The notes below the pieces were generated by a model. It saw only the letters and a list, made by a program, of their open reading frames with translations, made no database searches and was not told the origin of the DNA. Position numbers and translations under genes: made by a program. From Keratinibaculum paraultunense (GTDB taxonomy: Bacteria; Bacillota; Clostridia; Tissierellales; Tepidimicrobiaceae): DNA of 64,000 bases. Shown here piece by piece: positions 41,729 through 53,411 of the stretch (its first letter is position 1; every line of letters begins with the position of its first letter). The stretch is taken from NCBI RefSeq assembly GCF_016767175.1, contig NZ_CP068564.1:1-64000 (forward strand). The letters run 5' to 3'.

Positions 41729-41953
41729 GTGCAAAGAAGATTTAGACCAAGAAAAAGAGTTTGTAGTTTCTGTGCAGAAAAAGTAGATCATATAGATTAT
41801 AAGGATATAAATACATTAAAAAAATATGTTACTGATAGAGGGAAAATTCTTCCAAGAAGAATTTCTGGTAATTGTGCAAAACATCAAAGAGAACTTACAA
41901 GAGCTATTAAACGTGCAAGACAAGTAGCATTATTACCATATAGTGCAGATTAA
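41729..41953 (+). CDS. rpsR: Ribosomal protein bS18 (zinc-binding form)
   Basis: 74 residues, GTG start after AAGGAGG. The C+ version is shown by VCSFC near the N-terminus and NCAKH in the second half, able to hold zinc. Core [17 protein letters not shown] and [17 protein letters not shown] are diagnostic. Confidence 0.97.
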   Translation: MQRRFRPRKRVCSFCAEKVDHIDYKDINTLKKYVTDRGKILPRRISGNCAKHQRELTRAIKRARQVALLPYSAD

Positions 41954-41976
41954 GAGAGGAATAACCTCTCTTTTTT
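41953..41976 (+). terminator. Terminator after rpsR
   Basis: AGAGAGG / CCTCTCT around AATAA, followed by a T-run, directly overlapping the rpsR stop. Confidence 0.93.
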
Positions 41977-42056
41977 GTTTGACATATAATATTTTACTCT
42001 GTATTATTTTAATAAGACTATTTATTTTAAATTAAGTTATAAAAAAGGGTGAAAAC

Positions 42057-42371
42057 ATGAAGGACAAAAATAATGTAGATATAATTAAAAATCTTAGGAC
42101 AATAGAATGGCTAAAATCAGAAATATTAACTTCTGTTGCTAATTTATACGAAATATTAGCAACAGGGGAGGAAAATACAAAAGAAGATATAGAGGATTTA
42201 CTTTCTAATATAATACTTTTATCCTATTTATTAGGAAAACGGCTAGGATTGGATTATGATGATATAAATTTAAATCTTAGGAATAAAATAAAGTTAAATA
42301 TAATTAAAGATCATCAGATTGAAAAATGGTATGGAGATTTAAGCCAATTATTAGAATTATTAAATACTTAG
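42057..42371 (+). CDS. MazG-like family protein
   Basis: A 104-residue helical protein (IEWLKSEILTSVANLYEILA, EDIEDLLSNIILLSYLLGKRLGLDYDDIN). It resembles short MazG-like proteins found at this spot in Clostridia; the EExxE/D metal motif of true MazG is incomplete, so pyrophosphatase activity is doubtful. It precedes yybS by 18 bases. Confidence 0.65.
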   Translation: MKDKNNVDIIKNLRTIEWLKSEILTSVANLYEILATGEENTKEDIEDLLSNIILLSYLLGKRLGLDYDDINLNLRNKIKLNIIKDHQIEKWYGDLSQLLELLNT

Positions 42372-42389
42372 TATATAGGAGTGAAAAAC

Positions 42390-43343
42390 ATGAATATGGA
42401 TGAAAATAAAGGGCACAAAATTTTTGAGATAATATCGACCATAATAATATCTACTATTTTGATGTTGTTAGGAATGTACTATATGCCATTAATTATATTT
42501 TTATATCCTGCGCCATTTATAATATTAGGAGTTAAATATGGATTAAAGTATAATATAATTAGTATTATAATATCAACTTTTTTAGTTGGGCTTATGACAG
42601 ATACTATATCGGGATTAATTATATTATTAGCTTTTTTACCTTTGAGTATTGCACTTAATTATTTAATTGTTAATAGAAAAAAAACATTGGAAACTATGAT
42701 TATTTCTACTTTGGTTACATTAGTATCTTTTTTGATTATATTAGGTTTAACAAAGAATATAATAGGGGTAAGTATAGTATATCAGTTGGATGAATTTTTC
42801 ACTCAGGTTATTAATACACAAATAGAGGCATTGAAAGAGATGCAATTATCTCAATATGAGATATTAAAAGCTGAAGATTTATTAGAAAGTGTTTTTGACT
42901 ATATATTATTGATGATACCTGTTTTAATGATCATATTTTCATTAATTACAGCATATATAAATTGTTTTATATCTTCTATAATACTTAGAAAACAAGGGTA
43001 TGGTATTGTATCTATTCCTAGATTTTCAAGATTTAAATTACCTAACAATATATTATTAGGTATAGGTATTATGTTTGTAGGAGTTTTGTTGATAAAATGG
43101 TTAAAGATATCTTATTATGAGGCGGTACTAGTAAATATTGTAGGGCTTACATCCTTTATGTTTTTTACACAAGGGCTAGCAGTAATAGACTACAAATTAA
43201 AAATGAGAAATATAAAAATAATATTTAGAATAATTATTTTGTTATTTTTCATATTCGTATTGCCTATAGGCTCCATGATATTAACCTTCATAGGAGTATT
43301 AGATGCTATACTAGATTTTAGAAAACTTAAAAATAATGTTTAA
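42390..43343 (+). CDS. YybS family (DUF2232) membrane protein
   Basis: 317 residues with about eight membrane segments. ATG 42390 (MNMDENKGHK) follows AGGAGTG; the GTG at 42381 is in that site. YybS stands just upstream of gdpP (yybT) and rplI in Firmicutes, as here. Function unknown; fold resembles ECF substrate-binding membrane proteins. Confidence 0.82.
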   Translation: MNMDENKGHKIFEIISTIIISTILMLLGMYYMPLIIFLYPAPFIILGVKYGLKYNIISIIISTFLVGLMTDTISGLIILLAFLPLSIALNYLIVNRKKTLETMIISTLVTLVSFLIILGLTKNIIGVSIVYQLDEFFTQVINTQIEALKEMQLSQYEILKAEDLLESVFDYILLMIPVLMIIFSLITAYINCFISSIILRKQGYGIVSIPRFSRFKLPNNILLGIGIMFVGVLLIKWLKISYYEAVLVNIVGLTSFMFFTQGLAVIDYKLKMRNIKIIFRIIILLFFIFVLPIGSMILTFIGVLDAILDFRKLKNNV

Positions 43344-43364
43344 ATCCCTGACAGGAGGATTACC

Positions 43365-45365
43365 ATGGATAATAAGAATTTATTCAATTGGAAGGATACA
43401 AAACTGTATCTTGTAATTATTGGCTGTCTTATAGTTATAATTGCTTACTATCAACCTATATTAGCTTTAATATGGGCTATAGCGTTAGCTTATTTAATTT
43501 ATCATTATAACAAGACAATTCATGACAAAGAAAAAGAGTGGACTAAATATATAGAAACCTTAACGGAAGAATTTGAATCAGCAACTAAACATGCAGTATT
43601 TAATATGCCTTTTCCACTGGTAATATTAGAAATAGATGGGACTATAAGCTGGTATAATACTCGATTTTCGTCTATGATTGATGAAGAAAATATATTGAAT
43701 AATAAGATAGAAGAATTTGCACCTAATTTAAATATAGAAGAGATTTTAAAAAAGGATGATAAAAAACCCATAGAGGTTAAATATAAAGACAGATATTATC
43801 AAATACATTATAATATTATAGAAATTAAAAAAGCTGTTAGCAAAAAAGGCATAATAATTATGTTATATTGGATAGATGATACAGATAGAATGATTTTAAA
43901 AGATAAATATGAGGATGAGAAACTTACTGTTTGTCTAGCTTATGTAGATAATTATGATGAAGTAAAAAATACTACACCAGAAGTAAATAGACCACTAGTA
44001 TTAGCTGAAATAGATAAAACTATAAGCAGTTACGCAGCAGAGCATAATGGATTTACTAGGAAATATGAAAACGATAAATATTTACTAATATTTGAAAATA
44101 AGGATTTGCAAGTTATTCAACAAAAGAAGTTTGATATATTGGATAAAATTAGGGAAATAGATAAAGGTAATACTATTCCTATTACTTTGAGTATGGGTGT
44201 AGGAGTAAATGGCAAGAATCCAAATGAAACTTATGAGTATGCAAAAGCAGCTATAGATATTGCTCTAGGTCGTGGAGGCGATCAAACTGTAGTTAAGAAA
44301 AATAATGATTTAAAATTTTATGGTGGAAAAACTAAAGCTATAGAAAAAAGGAACAAAGTAAAAGCTAGAGTTATATCCCATGCTTTAAGACAACTTATAG
44401 ATCAGTCAGAAGAAGTATTTGTAATGGGACATAAAAATGCAGATATGGATTCCTTTGGTGCTAGTGTAGGTATAGTTAGGGCAGCTTTAAATAGAAATAA
44501 GAAGGGATATATTATATTATCAGGCGTTAATCCTTCAATAAAAAACATATATGAAAGAATGAAATCTGAAGTACCAGAATACTTGGATTTAATACTTACT
44601 CCAGAGGAAGCTTATAATAAAGTAGATCAATCCTCTTTATTAGTAGTAGTGGATAATCACAAGCCTAGCTTTACAGAAGCTCCTGAACTTTTAGATTTGA
44701 CAGATAAAATAGTATTAATAGATCACCATAGAAGAGGAGCTGAATTTTTGAAAGATCCTATATTAAGGTATTTAGAGCCTTATGCTTCATCTACTTGTGA
44801 ATTAGTAACAGAAATACTATATTATATGTTTGAAAAGATGGAGATGAGTGAATTTGAAGCAGATGCTTTATTAGCAGGAATAACTGTAGATACTAAAAAC
44901 TTTACTTTTCAAACGGGAGTTAGAACCTTTGAAGCAGCATCTATTCTTAAAAGATCAGGAGCTGATCCTACTAGAGTTAGGCATCTATTTAGAGATGATT
45001 TTAATACATTTTTACATAAAGCTGAAGTGGTTAGAAATTCGAAAATAGTGTTTAATAAAGTAGCTATAGGAAGATTAGAAAAGGATATGGAAGATTCGGT
45101 ATTGATAGCAGCTCAATCTGCTAATGATTTATTAAATATAAATGGTGTAGAAGCCTCCTTCGTATTAACATTGTTTGAAGGTAAAGTTCATATTAGTGGA
45201 AGATCTTTAGGAAATGTGAGTGTTCAATTGATTCTAGAAAAGCTTGGAGGAGGAGGTCATTTAACTAGTGCAGGAACTCAATTAGAAGGGATAACTATAG
45301 ATGAAGCTGAAGAACTTTTAATAAATTCTATAGAAGAATATTTTAAGGAAGGTGATGAGGAATGA
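43365..45365 (+). CDS. gdpP: Cyclic-di-AMP phosphodiesterase GdpP
   Basis: 666 residues: two membrane helices (about 12-48), a PAS-like domain (65-175), a degenerate GGDEF domain, then DHH/DHHA1. The catalytic DHH motifs are [20 protein letters not shown] and [22 protein letters not shown] closes DHHA1. It hydrolyses c-di-AMP, affecting potassium, cell-wall homeostasis and beta-lactam tolerance. Its last bases overlap rplI by 4. Confidence 0.95.
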   Translation: MDNKNLFNWKDTKLYLVIIGCLIVIIAYYQPILALIWAIALAYLIYHYNKTIHDKEKEWTKYIETLTEEFESATKHAVFNMPFPLVILEIDGTISWYNTRFSSMIDEENILNNKIEEFAPNLNIEEILKKDDKKPIEVKYKDRYYQIHYNIIEIKKAVSKKGIIIMLYWIDDTDRMILKDKYEDEKLTVCLAYVDNYDEVKNTTPEVNRPLVLAEIDKTISSYAAEHNGFTRKYENDKYLLIFENKDLQVIQQKKFDILDKIREIDKGNTIPITLSMGVGVNGKNPNETYEYAKAAIDIALGRGGDQTVVKKNNDLKFYGGKTKAIEKRNKVKARVISHALRQLIDQSEEVFVMGHKNADMDSFGASVGIVRAALNRNKKGYIILSGVNPSIKNIYERMKSEVPEYLDLILTPEEAYNKVDQSSLLVVVDNHKPSFTEAPELLDLTDKIVLIDHHRRGAEFLKDPILRYLEPYASSTCELVTEILYYMFEKMEMSEFEADALLAGITVDTKNFTFQTGVRTFEAASILKRSGADPTRVRHLFRDDFNTFLHKAEVVRNSKIVFNKVAIGRLEKDMEDSVLIAAQSANDLLNINGVEASFVLTLFEGKVHISGRSLGNVSVQLILEKLGGGGHLTSAGTQLEGITIDEAEELLINSIEEYFKEGDEE

Positions 45366-45808
45366 AAATAATATTATTGAAAGAAGTAAAAGGCTTAGGT
45401 AAAGAAGGTGATTTAGTTGATGTAAAAGATGGTTATGCTAGGAATTATTTATTTCCTAGAAAATTGGCTATAGAAGCCACTCCAGCAAACTTAAATAAAT
45501 GGAAGAATAAAAAGAAAGAGATGGAAGCAAAAGAAAGAGAGGAATATGAAAAGGCTTTAAAATTAAAAGAAAAAATTGAGTCTATAGATTTAAAACTAAA
45601 AGGTAAAGCAGGAGAAGGGGGAAAACTGTTTGGTTCTATTACATCTAAAGATATTTCTGATGCGTTAAAAGAACAACATAATATAGATATAGATAAAAGA
45701 AAAATTGAATTGGAGGATAATATAAAGACTTTAGGAACTACTGAAGTTGAAATAAAGATATATCCAGAGGTATCAGCTAAATTAAGGGTAAAAGTTAGCG
45801 AAGAGTAA
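45362..45808 (+). CDS. rplI: Ribosomal protein bL9
   Basis: 148 residues with the signature [30 protein letters not shown], the long connecting helix (about 40-75) and a C-terminal domain [15 protein letters not shown]. Overlaps gdpP by 4 bases (ATGA type), so coupled. Confidence 0.97.
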   Translation: MKIILLKEVKGLGKEGDLVDVKDGYARNYLFPRKLAIEATPANLNKWKNKKKEMEAKEREEYEKALKLKEKIESIDLKLKGKAGEGGKLFGSITSKDISDALKEQHNIDIDKRKIELEDNIKTLGTTEVEIKIYPEVSAKLRVKVSEE

Positions 45809-45812
45809 TGGG

Positions 45813-47165
45813 GTGATTACAATAGAAGCACATATATTGGGGAAAATACCCCCTCATAGCTTAGAAGCAGAGCAATCTGTTTTGGGTGCTATGCTTATAA
45901 ATCAAGAAGCTATAAATACTGCCATAGAGCAGTTGGCTCCAGAAGATTTTTATAAAGAAGCAAATAAAGAAATATTTAAAGCTATGATAGAATTATATAA
46001 AAGAAATGAACCAGTGGATATTATCACTTTATCGGAAGAATTAAAAAGAAAAGATATATTAGAAAATATAGGGGGAGTTACTTATTTAACCAGTTTATCT
46101 GGAGGAGTAGCTATAAGTTCCAATATAAAATATTATTGTGATATAGTAGAAGAAAAAGCTTTACTTAGACAGTTGATTGCATCTTGTGATGAGATAATGG
46201 CAAAGAGCTATGAAGCTAGTGAAGAAGTAAATAGTATAATAGAACAAGCTGAAAAGAAAATATTTGATATTACTCAAGGAAGACATAAAGGAGGATTTGC
46301 TCCTATAAAAGATGTGTTGTTGGAAAGTTTTTCAAAAATAGAGGAAATGGCTGCTCGCGAAGGGGAACTAACAGGGTTAACCACTGGTTTTATTGATATA
46401 GATAGTAAACTTTCAGGAATGCAAAAATCAGATCTTATATTATTAGCTGCTAGACCTTCCATGGGAAAAACAGCTTTAGGTATAAACATAGCTACTAATG
46501 CTGCAATTAAAGCTAATGCGAGTGTTGCTATTTTTTCATTGGAGATGTCCAAAGAGCAATTAGCTCAAAGGATGATAAGTTCTATATCCCATGTAAACCT
46601 ACAAAATATAATTAGCGGTAGACTTAAAGAAGAAGAATGGTTGAAAATAATAAATGGTATTGCCCCTTTATCTCAATCTAACATATTTATTGATGATACA
46701 GCTGGTATTTCTCTTATGGAAATAAAAGCTAAATGTAGAAAGTTGAAAATTGAGAAAGGATTAGATTTAATAGTTATAGACTATTTACAATTAATGCAGT
46801 CAGAGATGAAACATGAAAATAGGCAACAGGAGATATCTGCTATATCTCGAGGTTTAAAAGCATTAGCAAAAGAGATGGATTGCCCAGTGTTAGCTCTTTC
46901 GCAGCTTTCTCGTGCTCCAGAACTTCGCTCAGATCATCGTCCTATACTTTCAGATTTGAGAGAATCAGGAGCAATAGAGCAAGATGCAGATGTTGTATTA
47001 TTTTTATATAGAGATGAATACTATAACGAAGATACAGACAAAAAAAATATTGGAGAAGTAATTATTGCAAAACATAGAAATGGACCTACAGGTACTGTAG
47101 AATTAGTATGGAAACAAGAATTCACTAAATTTTTAAACAAAGAAAATATAAGAGAAGAATTATAG
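45813..47165 (+). CDS. dnaB: Replicative DNA helicase DnaB/DnaC
   Basis: About 450 residues: N-terminal domain IPPHSLEAEQSVLGAMLINQEA, RecA-like core with Walker A LLAARPSMGKTALG, Walker B LIVIDYLQLM and the arginine-finger region GAIEQDADVVLFLYRDEYY. No intein. Start GTG 45813 is given, but TGGGGTGAT there looks like a Shine-Dalgarno itself, with an ATA at 45822 giving MEAHILGKIPPH; the true start is unresolved. Confidence 0.96.
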   Translation: MITIEAHILGKIPPHSLEAEQSVLGAMLINQEAINTAIEQLAPEDFYKEANKEIFKAMIELYKRNEPVDIITLSEELKRKDILENIGGVTYLTSLSGGVAISSNIKYYCDIVEEKALLRQLIASCDEIMAKSYEASEEVNSIIEQAEKKIFDITQGRHKGGFAPIKDVLLESFSKIEEMAAREGELTGLTTGFIDIDSKLSGMQKSDLILLAARPSMGKTALGINIATNAAIKANASVAIFSLEMSKEQLAQRMISSISHVNLQNIISGRLKEEEWLKIINGIAPLSQSNIFIDDTAGISLMEIKAKCRKLKIEKGLDLIVIDYLQLMQSEMKHENRQQEISAISRGLKALAKEMDCPVLALSQLSRAPELRSDHRPILSDLRESGAIEQDADVVLFLYRDEYYNEDTDKKNIGEVIIAKHRNGPTGTVELVWKQEFTKFLNKENIREEL

Positions 47166-47177
47166 GATTAAAAAATT

Positions 47178-47217
47178 AATTATTACTTCGAGACTAAAGT
47201 TTCGAAGTAATAATTTT
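47178..47217 (+). terminator. Terminator after dnaB
   Basis: AATTATTACTTCGA (47178-47191) / TCGAAGTAATAATT (47202-47215) followed by TT and C; 14-base perfect stem. Confidence 0.75.
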
Positions 47218-47247
47218 CTCTAAAGTATGTATGGAGGGTATTATAAA

Positions 47248-47868
47248 ATGGAATTAAAAGGAAATAGGATAAGGATAGTTCCTATGGCACTGGAACATGC
47301 TTATTTCATGAGGCAGTGGGGATTTCATGAGAATCCACTATTATTTGATTATAATTTGCCTCCATTTGATGATAAACAGATAGAAGAATGGTATCATTAT
47401 AAGAGCAAAGGACATAATAGCAAATACTACAGTGTATTTAATGAAGAAAATAGACTTATAGGCTATATGGGGATTAAACATATAAGACGTATATTAAAAG
47501 AAGCTACTTTGGGTATAGTATTCGATCCTAATTATGTAAATCAAGGATATGGAACAGAAAGTATATTAACTTTTTTAGACTATTATTTCAATGAAATGAA
47601 TATGAAGAGAATGTATTTAGAGGTGGCTAAATTCAATAAAAGAGCAATTAGATGTTATGAAAAGAGTGGATTTAAAATAGTAGATGTATATGTAGACGAA
47701 TTTTTTAATCAAAATATAGATTTTAATAATCCATATTTTTTAAAAGAAAAATCCTCTTTTGTATTAATAAATGGAAAAGTATATAATTATATCTACAAGA
47801 TGAAAATAGATAAGAAAACTTATTTAAAAGAAAAAAAGTTAAAAGAGAAGAAATTGGGAATACCATAA
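47248..47868 (+). CDS. GNAT N-acetyltransferase (RimJ/RimL-like)
   Basis: 206 residues. The GNAT core is seen in RLIGYMGIKHIRRILKEATLGIVFDPNYVNQGYGTESILTFL (motif A) and NKRAIRCYEKSGFKIVD (motif B). The substrate is not evident; the RimJ/L group acetylates protein N-termini or small amines. ATG 47248 is set by GGAGGGTATT; the earlier ATG at 47227 lies upstream of that site. Confidence 0.85.
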   Translation: MELKGNRIRIVPMALEHAYFMRQWGFHENPLLFDYNLPPFDDKQIEEWYHYKSKGHNSKYYSVFNEENRLIGYMGIKHIRRILKEATLGIVFDPNYVNQGYGTESILTFLDYYFNEMNMKRMYLEVAKFNKRAIRCYEKSGFKIVDVYVDEFFNQNIDFNNPYFLKEKSSFVLINGKVYNYIYKMKIDKKTYLKEKKLKEKKLGIP

Positions 47869-47883
47869 GGTAGAGGTGGAATT

Positions 47884-48987
47884 ATGAATTTTATAATTGA
47901 AACTACAGATATAGATTTAGGAGATACCCCTATTGAAAATATATTTATAAATGATTTTATGCCTATGGCTGATGGTACTTATGTAAAAGTATATCTTTTA
48001 GGATATAAATATGCACATGATAAAGATGAAAATATAGAAGTTGACAATGAGACCATAGCAAAACATTTAAATATACCTTTAATAGATGTGTTAAATGCAT
48101 GGGATTTTTGGGAACAAAAAGGTATAATAAAAAAAATACCTATTGATGAGGGGAAACAATATGATTATAAAGTGAAGTTTTTAAATTTAAAACAATTATA
48201 TATAAAAAATAATTACAAACCTATAAATATGAATGAGGAAGTTGTTACAAAGAGTTATACTTGTTCTGTAGAGGATTTGGTTGATGCTAATCAAATACCT
48301 CGTATAAATGAAATGTTTAATTCCATAGATTATATAATGAGAAGGCAATTAGTTCCTAATGAAAAGAGGAGAGTATTAGAGTGGATACATAATTATAATA
48401 TGAATCCAGATATTATAGAAAAAGCTTTCTTTTATGCAGTAGAGAAAAAAGGAAAAAGAAATATAAATTATATAGCAGGAATAATAAGGAATTGGTACGA
48501 TCAAGGAATAACAAATATAGAAGCTTTACAGGATAACTTAAAGGTTACAAATGAAAAATACTATAGATATGAACGAGTAATGAAAGCATTAGGTATAGTC
48601 AATAGATTGCCTACAGAAGGAGAGATGAAAACTATAGATAAATGGTTTGAAGAATATAAATTTACTATGGAGATGGTTCTTAAAGGATGTGAAAATTCTA
48701 AGAAAACATCTAATCCAAGTATAAGTTACATAGATGGGATACTATCTTCTTGGCATCAAAAAGGGATAAAAACTCTAGAAGATATAGAAGAAAAAGATAA
48801 ACCTCCTATTAAAAAAGAACAAGAATTTTCTAATAAAAAATATAGAAAAGCTAAAGTAAATAAAAATAGATTTCATAATTTTGAGCAGAGAACTTCTAAA
48901 TACACTGCTGATCAATTAGAAGAAATTGCTCGAAGAAAGCGAGAAGAATATTATTCTAAGATAAAAGGAGAGTACAATGATGTATAA
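47884..48987 (+). CDS. dnaD: DnaD-domain protein
   Basis: 367 residues with an N-terminal winged helix (TIAKHLNIPLIDVLNAWDFWEQKGIIKKI) and two DnaD-type helical repeats, IIEKAFFYAVEKKGKRNINYIAGIIRNWYDQGI and MVLKGCENSKKTSNPSISYIDGILSSWHQKGI. Such proteins load the replicative helicase with DnaC/DnaI, which is the next gene (11-base overlap). Basic C-terminal tail. Confidence 0.9.
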   Translation: MNFIIETTDIDLGDTPIENIFINDFMPMADGTYVKVYLLGYKYAHDKDENIEVDNETIAKHLNIPLIDVLNAWDFWEQKGIIKKIPIDEGKQYDYKVKFLNLKQLYIKNNYKPINMNEEVVTKSYTCSVEDLVDANQIPRINEMFNSIDYIMRRQLVPNEKRRVLEWIHNYNMNPDIIEKAFFYAVEKKGKRNINYIAGIIRNWYDQGITNIEALQDNLKVTNEKYYRYERVMKALGIVNRLPTEGEMKTIDKWFEEYKFTMEMVLKGCENSKKTSNPSISYIDGILSSWHQKGIKTLEDIEEKDKPPIKKEQEFSNKKYRKAKVNKNRFHNFEQRTSKYTADQLEEIARRKREEYYSKIKGEYNDV

Positions 48988-49975
48988 TCAAATCCTAAAA
49001 GATATATTGATGGAATATGAAAAAAAGAGAGATAAAGCCATTAATAAGCAAAGGATAAGAAAGCAAAAGGTATATAGAAAAATTCCTAGAATAAAGGAAA
49101 TAGATGAACAAATTTGGGAAATTGGGCTCTCCATATCTAAAGCTGTTATAGAAAATCCAAAAAATTATAAGGAAGGTCTTCAAATAGCAAAAAATAAAAT
49201 AGAAGAATTGAGAATGGAAAAAGCTTATTTACTTACAGAGAATAACATACCATTAAGCTATTTAGACATTGAATATGAATGTGATGAATGTGAAGATACA
49301 GGCTATTTACCTAATGGAGAAAAGTGTAATTGTTTAAAACAAGCTATTATAAATGAAACATATAAAATGTCTAATATTGAAAATGTACTTAAAAAAGAAA
49401 ATTTTGATACTTTTGATATAAATATATTTCCAGATGAACCTTTTGAAGGAGAAAGTATGACACCTAGGGAAAACATGAAATATATATCTAATATTTGTGT
49501 AGACTATGTAAATAATTTTGATGAAAAAAATGAAGAAAACCTATTGTTTTATGGAAGTACAGGTTTAGGAAAAACTTTCATGTGTAATTGTATAGCAAAA
49601 GCACTGTTAGATATGAATAAAATAGTAATATATCAAACAGCTTTTAAAATATTGGAAATTATAGAAAGAAGAAGATTTGGAAGATCAGAAAATAGATTTG
49701 AAGATTATGAATATGATTTGTTGTTTCAAGCAGATCTTTTAATAATAGATGATTTAGGTACTGAGTTATCCAATGCATTTACAAATGCAGAAATATTTAA
49801 CATAGTAAACACTAGATTGATAGATGGTACTAAAACTATTATATCCACAAATTTGACACCAGATGAAATATCTAACATATATACAGATAGGGTATTTTCT
49901 AGAATACTGGAAAAATTTATACCACTAAAATTTTTTGGCCCAGATTTAAGGTATTATAAATGGGAGGAAAAATAG
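48977..49975 (+). CDS. dnaI: Helicase loader DnaC/DnaI-like AAA+ ATPase
   Basis: 332 residues. The N-terminal half has a zinc cluster CDECEDTGYLPNGEKCNC; the AAA+ domain has Walker A FYGSTGLGKTFMCN, Walker B LLIIDDLGTE and sensor IISTNLTPDEI. It loads DnaB at the origin. Overlaps dnaD by 11 bases; dnaB is about 1.8 kb upstream. Confidence 0.93.
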   Translation: MMYNQILKDILMEYEKKRDKAINKQRIRKQKVYRKIPRIKEIDEQIWEIGLSISKAVIENPKNYKEGLQIAKNKIEELRMEKAYLLTENNIPLSYLDIEYECDECEDTGYLPNGEKCNCLKQAIINETYKMSNIENVLKKENFDTFDINIFPDEPFEGESMTPRENMKYISNICVDYVNNFDEKNEENLLFYGSTGLGKTFMCNCIAKALLDMNKIVIYQTAFKILEIIERRRFGRSENRFEDYEYDLLFQADLLIIDDLGTELSNAFTNAEIFNIVNTRLIDGTKTIISTNLTPDEISNIYTDRVFSRILEKFIPLKFFGPDLRYYKWEEK

Positions 49976-49980
49976 TATTA

Positions 49981-50017
49981 AAGAAGGATGGGCATATGCA
50001 TATGGCTTATCCTTCTT
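49981..50017 (+). terminator. Terminator after dnaI
   Basis: AAGAAGGAT / ATCCTTCTT with an inner CATATG/CATATG palindrome, then ATTTTATT. Confidence 0.82.
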
Positions 50018-50039
50018 ATTTTATTGTGAAAGTTTTATT

Positions 50040-50075
50040 TTTTATATTAATTTTTATGCTAAAATTAATATAAAA
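50040..50075. repeat. 15-base inverted repeat upstream of niaR
   Basis: TTTTATATTAATTTT (50040-50054) and AAAATTAATATAAAA (50061-50075), perfect, 31 bases before the niaR ATG. It may be an operator or promoter-associated hairpin; it is AT-only, so chance is not excluded. Confidence 0.5.
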
Positions 50076-50105
50076 GAGTGTAAAAAACTGAAAGGAGAAT
50101 ATAGT

Positions 50106-50630
50106 ATGGATGCATGGGAAAGAAGAGAAAAAATATTAGAGGTTTTAAACAATTCAAATAAACCGATAAAGGGGACTCAATTATCTGAAAAATTTGGGGT
50201 TAGTAGACAGGTAATAGTTCAAGATATAGCATTATTAAGAGCAAGGGGAGAAAATATATTAGCAACTCCTCAAGGATATATGGTGCCTAAATTATATGAA
50301 GAGGATAAGTTGGTAAAAAAAATAGTATGTAAGCACAAAGGTTATGATGAAATAGAAGATGAACTTAAAACTATAGTAGACATGGGAGGAAAGGCACTAG
50401 ATGTCATAGTAGATCATCCTGTATATGGCGAAATAAAAAGTCCCCTTGAAATTGGTTCTAGAATGGATTTAAAAGAATTTATTAATAACCTCATAGAGAC
50501 AAATGCAGAACCATTATCATCTCTTACAGAAGGTATACATATTCATACCATAGAAGTAAAAGATGAAAAAAGTTTTGAGAAAATTAAAAAATTATTAAGA
50601 GAAAAAGGGTACTTGATAGATGGAGAATAA
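50106..50630 (+). CDS. niaR: Niacin-responsive repressor NiaR
   Basis: 174 residues: HTH_11 domain (REKILEVLNNSNKPIKGTQLSEKFGVSRQVIVQDIALLRARG) then a 3H domain with conserved histidines in CKHKGYDEIEDEL, DHPVYGEI and EGIHIHTIEV. NiaR represses NAD salvage and niacin transport genes when nicotinate is present. Inverted repeats lie before it and before the next gene; a nicotinate phosphoribosyltransferase lies at 62258. Confidence 0.92.
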   Translation: MDAWERREKILEVLNNSNKPIKGTQLSEKFGVSRQVIVQDIALLRARGENILATPQGYMVPKLYEEDKLVKKIVCKHKGYDEIEDELKTIVDMGGKALDVIVDHPVYGEIKSPLEIGSRMDLKEFINNLIETNAEPLSSLTEGIHIHTIEVKDEKSFEKIKKLLREKGYLIDGE

Positions 50631-50641
50631 AATGATATATT

Positions 50642-50675
50642 TGTATTAACAGGTGACAATACACATGTTAATACA
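50642..50675. promoter_or_regulatory. Inverted repeat, candidate NiaR operator
   Basis: TGTATTAACA (50642-50651) and TGTTAATACA (50666-50675), 14 bases apart, between niaR and the PfoR-like gene and overlapping its upstream region. Perfect arms and location suggest a regulator site, most simply NiaR. Confidence 0.55.
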
Positions 50676-50693
50676 TTGATAAGAGGTGGTTTT

Positions 50694-51725
50694 ATGGGAA
50701 GCAATAATTCAAGTAAAGAAAATAGTATTAAAGATTATTTAGTAAAAATATTTAATGGTATGGCATTGGGACTTTTTTCATCTTTATTGATAGGATTAAT
50801 AATCAAGCAGTTAGGAAGTTTATTAAAAATTCCCCTTGTGGTAGAGTTTGGAACAATAGCTCAAATGTTAATGGGACCAGCTATTGGCGCTGGTGTGGCA
50901 TATAGTGTAGGCGCTCCTCCATTAGGGGTGTTTGCATCGGTAGCAGCAGGAGCAATAGGTGCTGGAACCATATATATAGAAAAAGGTATTACTATGATAC
51001 AAGTAGGAGAACCTGTAGGAGCTTTTATAGCAGCCTTATTAGGAGCTGAATTTTCTAAAATAATAAAAGGGAAAACTGATGTAGATATAGTATTAGTTCC
51101 ATTAGGTACAATTTTAGTAGGAGGTTTGGTTGGGCACTATATAGGACCTTATATATCTTCTTTTATGAATTTAATTGGTAATATTATAAATTTAGCTACT
51201 GAACTTAAACCTATTCCTATGGGAATTATAGTATCTGTATTAATGGGCATAATATTAACTCTACCTATTAGTTCTGCAGCTTTAGCTATATCTTTAGGTC
51301 TTAGTGGTTTAGCTGCTGGAGCTAGTACTGTAGGTTGTGCCTCTCAGATGATTGGATTTGCGATATCTTCCTATAAAGAAAATGGTTTTGGAGGATTTAT
51401 TGCTCAAGGAATAGGTACTTCTATGCTTCAGATACCCAATATAATAAAAAATCCTAGGATATGGATTCCACCTATAATCACATCTGCTATTTTAGGACCT
51501 ATATCTACTACTGTATTTAAAATGGAAAGCAACATGATGGGTGCAGGAATGGGGACTAGTGGATTAGTAGGACAATTTGCAGTTATAGATGTGATGGGTG
51601 CCTCCTCTAAAGTGCTTATAAGTATATTACTATTACATTTTATATTGCCTGGAATTATAACGTATATAATTTCTGAATGGATGAGAAAAAAGGGATATAT
51701 AAAAGCTGGAGATATGAAATTATAA
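50694..51725 (+). CDS. PfoR-type membrane protein (PTS EIIC-like)
   Basis: 343 residues with about nine membrane segments rich in Gly and Ala (GPAIGAGVAYSVGAPPLGVFASVAAG, LSGLAAGASTVGCASQMIGFA). It matches the PTS_EIIC_2/PfoR group named from Clostridium perfringens, whose substrate is unknown. ATG 50694 follows AGAGGTGG. Its place behind niaR and the inverted repeat raises the possibility of niacin-related transport, which is inference. Confidence 0.78.
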   Translation: MGSNNSSKENSIKDYLVKIFNGMALGLFSSLLIGLIIKQLGSLLKIPLVVEFGTIAQMLMGPAIGAGVAYSVGAPPLGVFASVAAGAIGAGTIYIEKGITMIQVGEPVGAFIAALLGAEFSKIIKGKTDVDIVLVPLGTILVGGLVGHYIGPYISSFMNLIGNIINLATELKPIPMGIIVSVLMGIILTLPISSAALAISLGLSGLAAGASTVGCASQMIGFAISSYKENGFGGFIAQGIGTSMLQIPNIIKNPRIWIPPIITSAILGPISTTVFKMESNMMGAGMGTSGLVGQFAVIDVMGASSKVLISILLLHFILPGIITYIISEWMRKKGYIKAGDMKL

Positions 51726-51737
51726 AAAATAATATAT

Positions 51738-51766
51738 TTGATATATTTTTTAAAATATGGTATACT
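51738..51766 (+). promoter_or_regulatory. Promoter of the serS T-box leader
   Basis: TTGATA at 51738-51743, 17-base spacer, TATACT at 51761-51766. Confidence 0.7.
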
Positions 51767-51784
51767 ATAAAACAAAATTTAATA

Positions 51785-53281
<1,497 letters not shown>

Positions 53282-53286
53282 TTTTT

Positions 53287-53316
53287 AAAAAGGCTAATTT
53301 AAAAATTAGCCTTTTT
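53287..53316 (+). terminator. Terminator after serS
   Basis: AAAAAGGCTAATTT / AAATTAGCCTTTTT, 14-base stem ending in a T-run, 6 bases after the stop. Confidence 0.92.
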
Positions 53317-53411
53317 ATCTTTTTAATAAGTCTAAAAATAGCAAATAAAAAAGGAATTTTAATAATTTAATTGAAATATAGATATATAAATATAATTAAG
53401 GAGGTAAAATT

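Noticed and set aside
43520-43771. Minus-strand frame inside gdpP and similar frames inside gyrA, dnaN, hisF, cobT and others
   Set aside because: They are antisense shadows of well-recognised genes, with no ribosome sites or family motifs.
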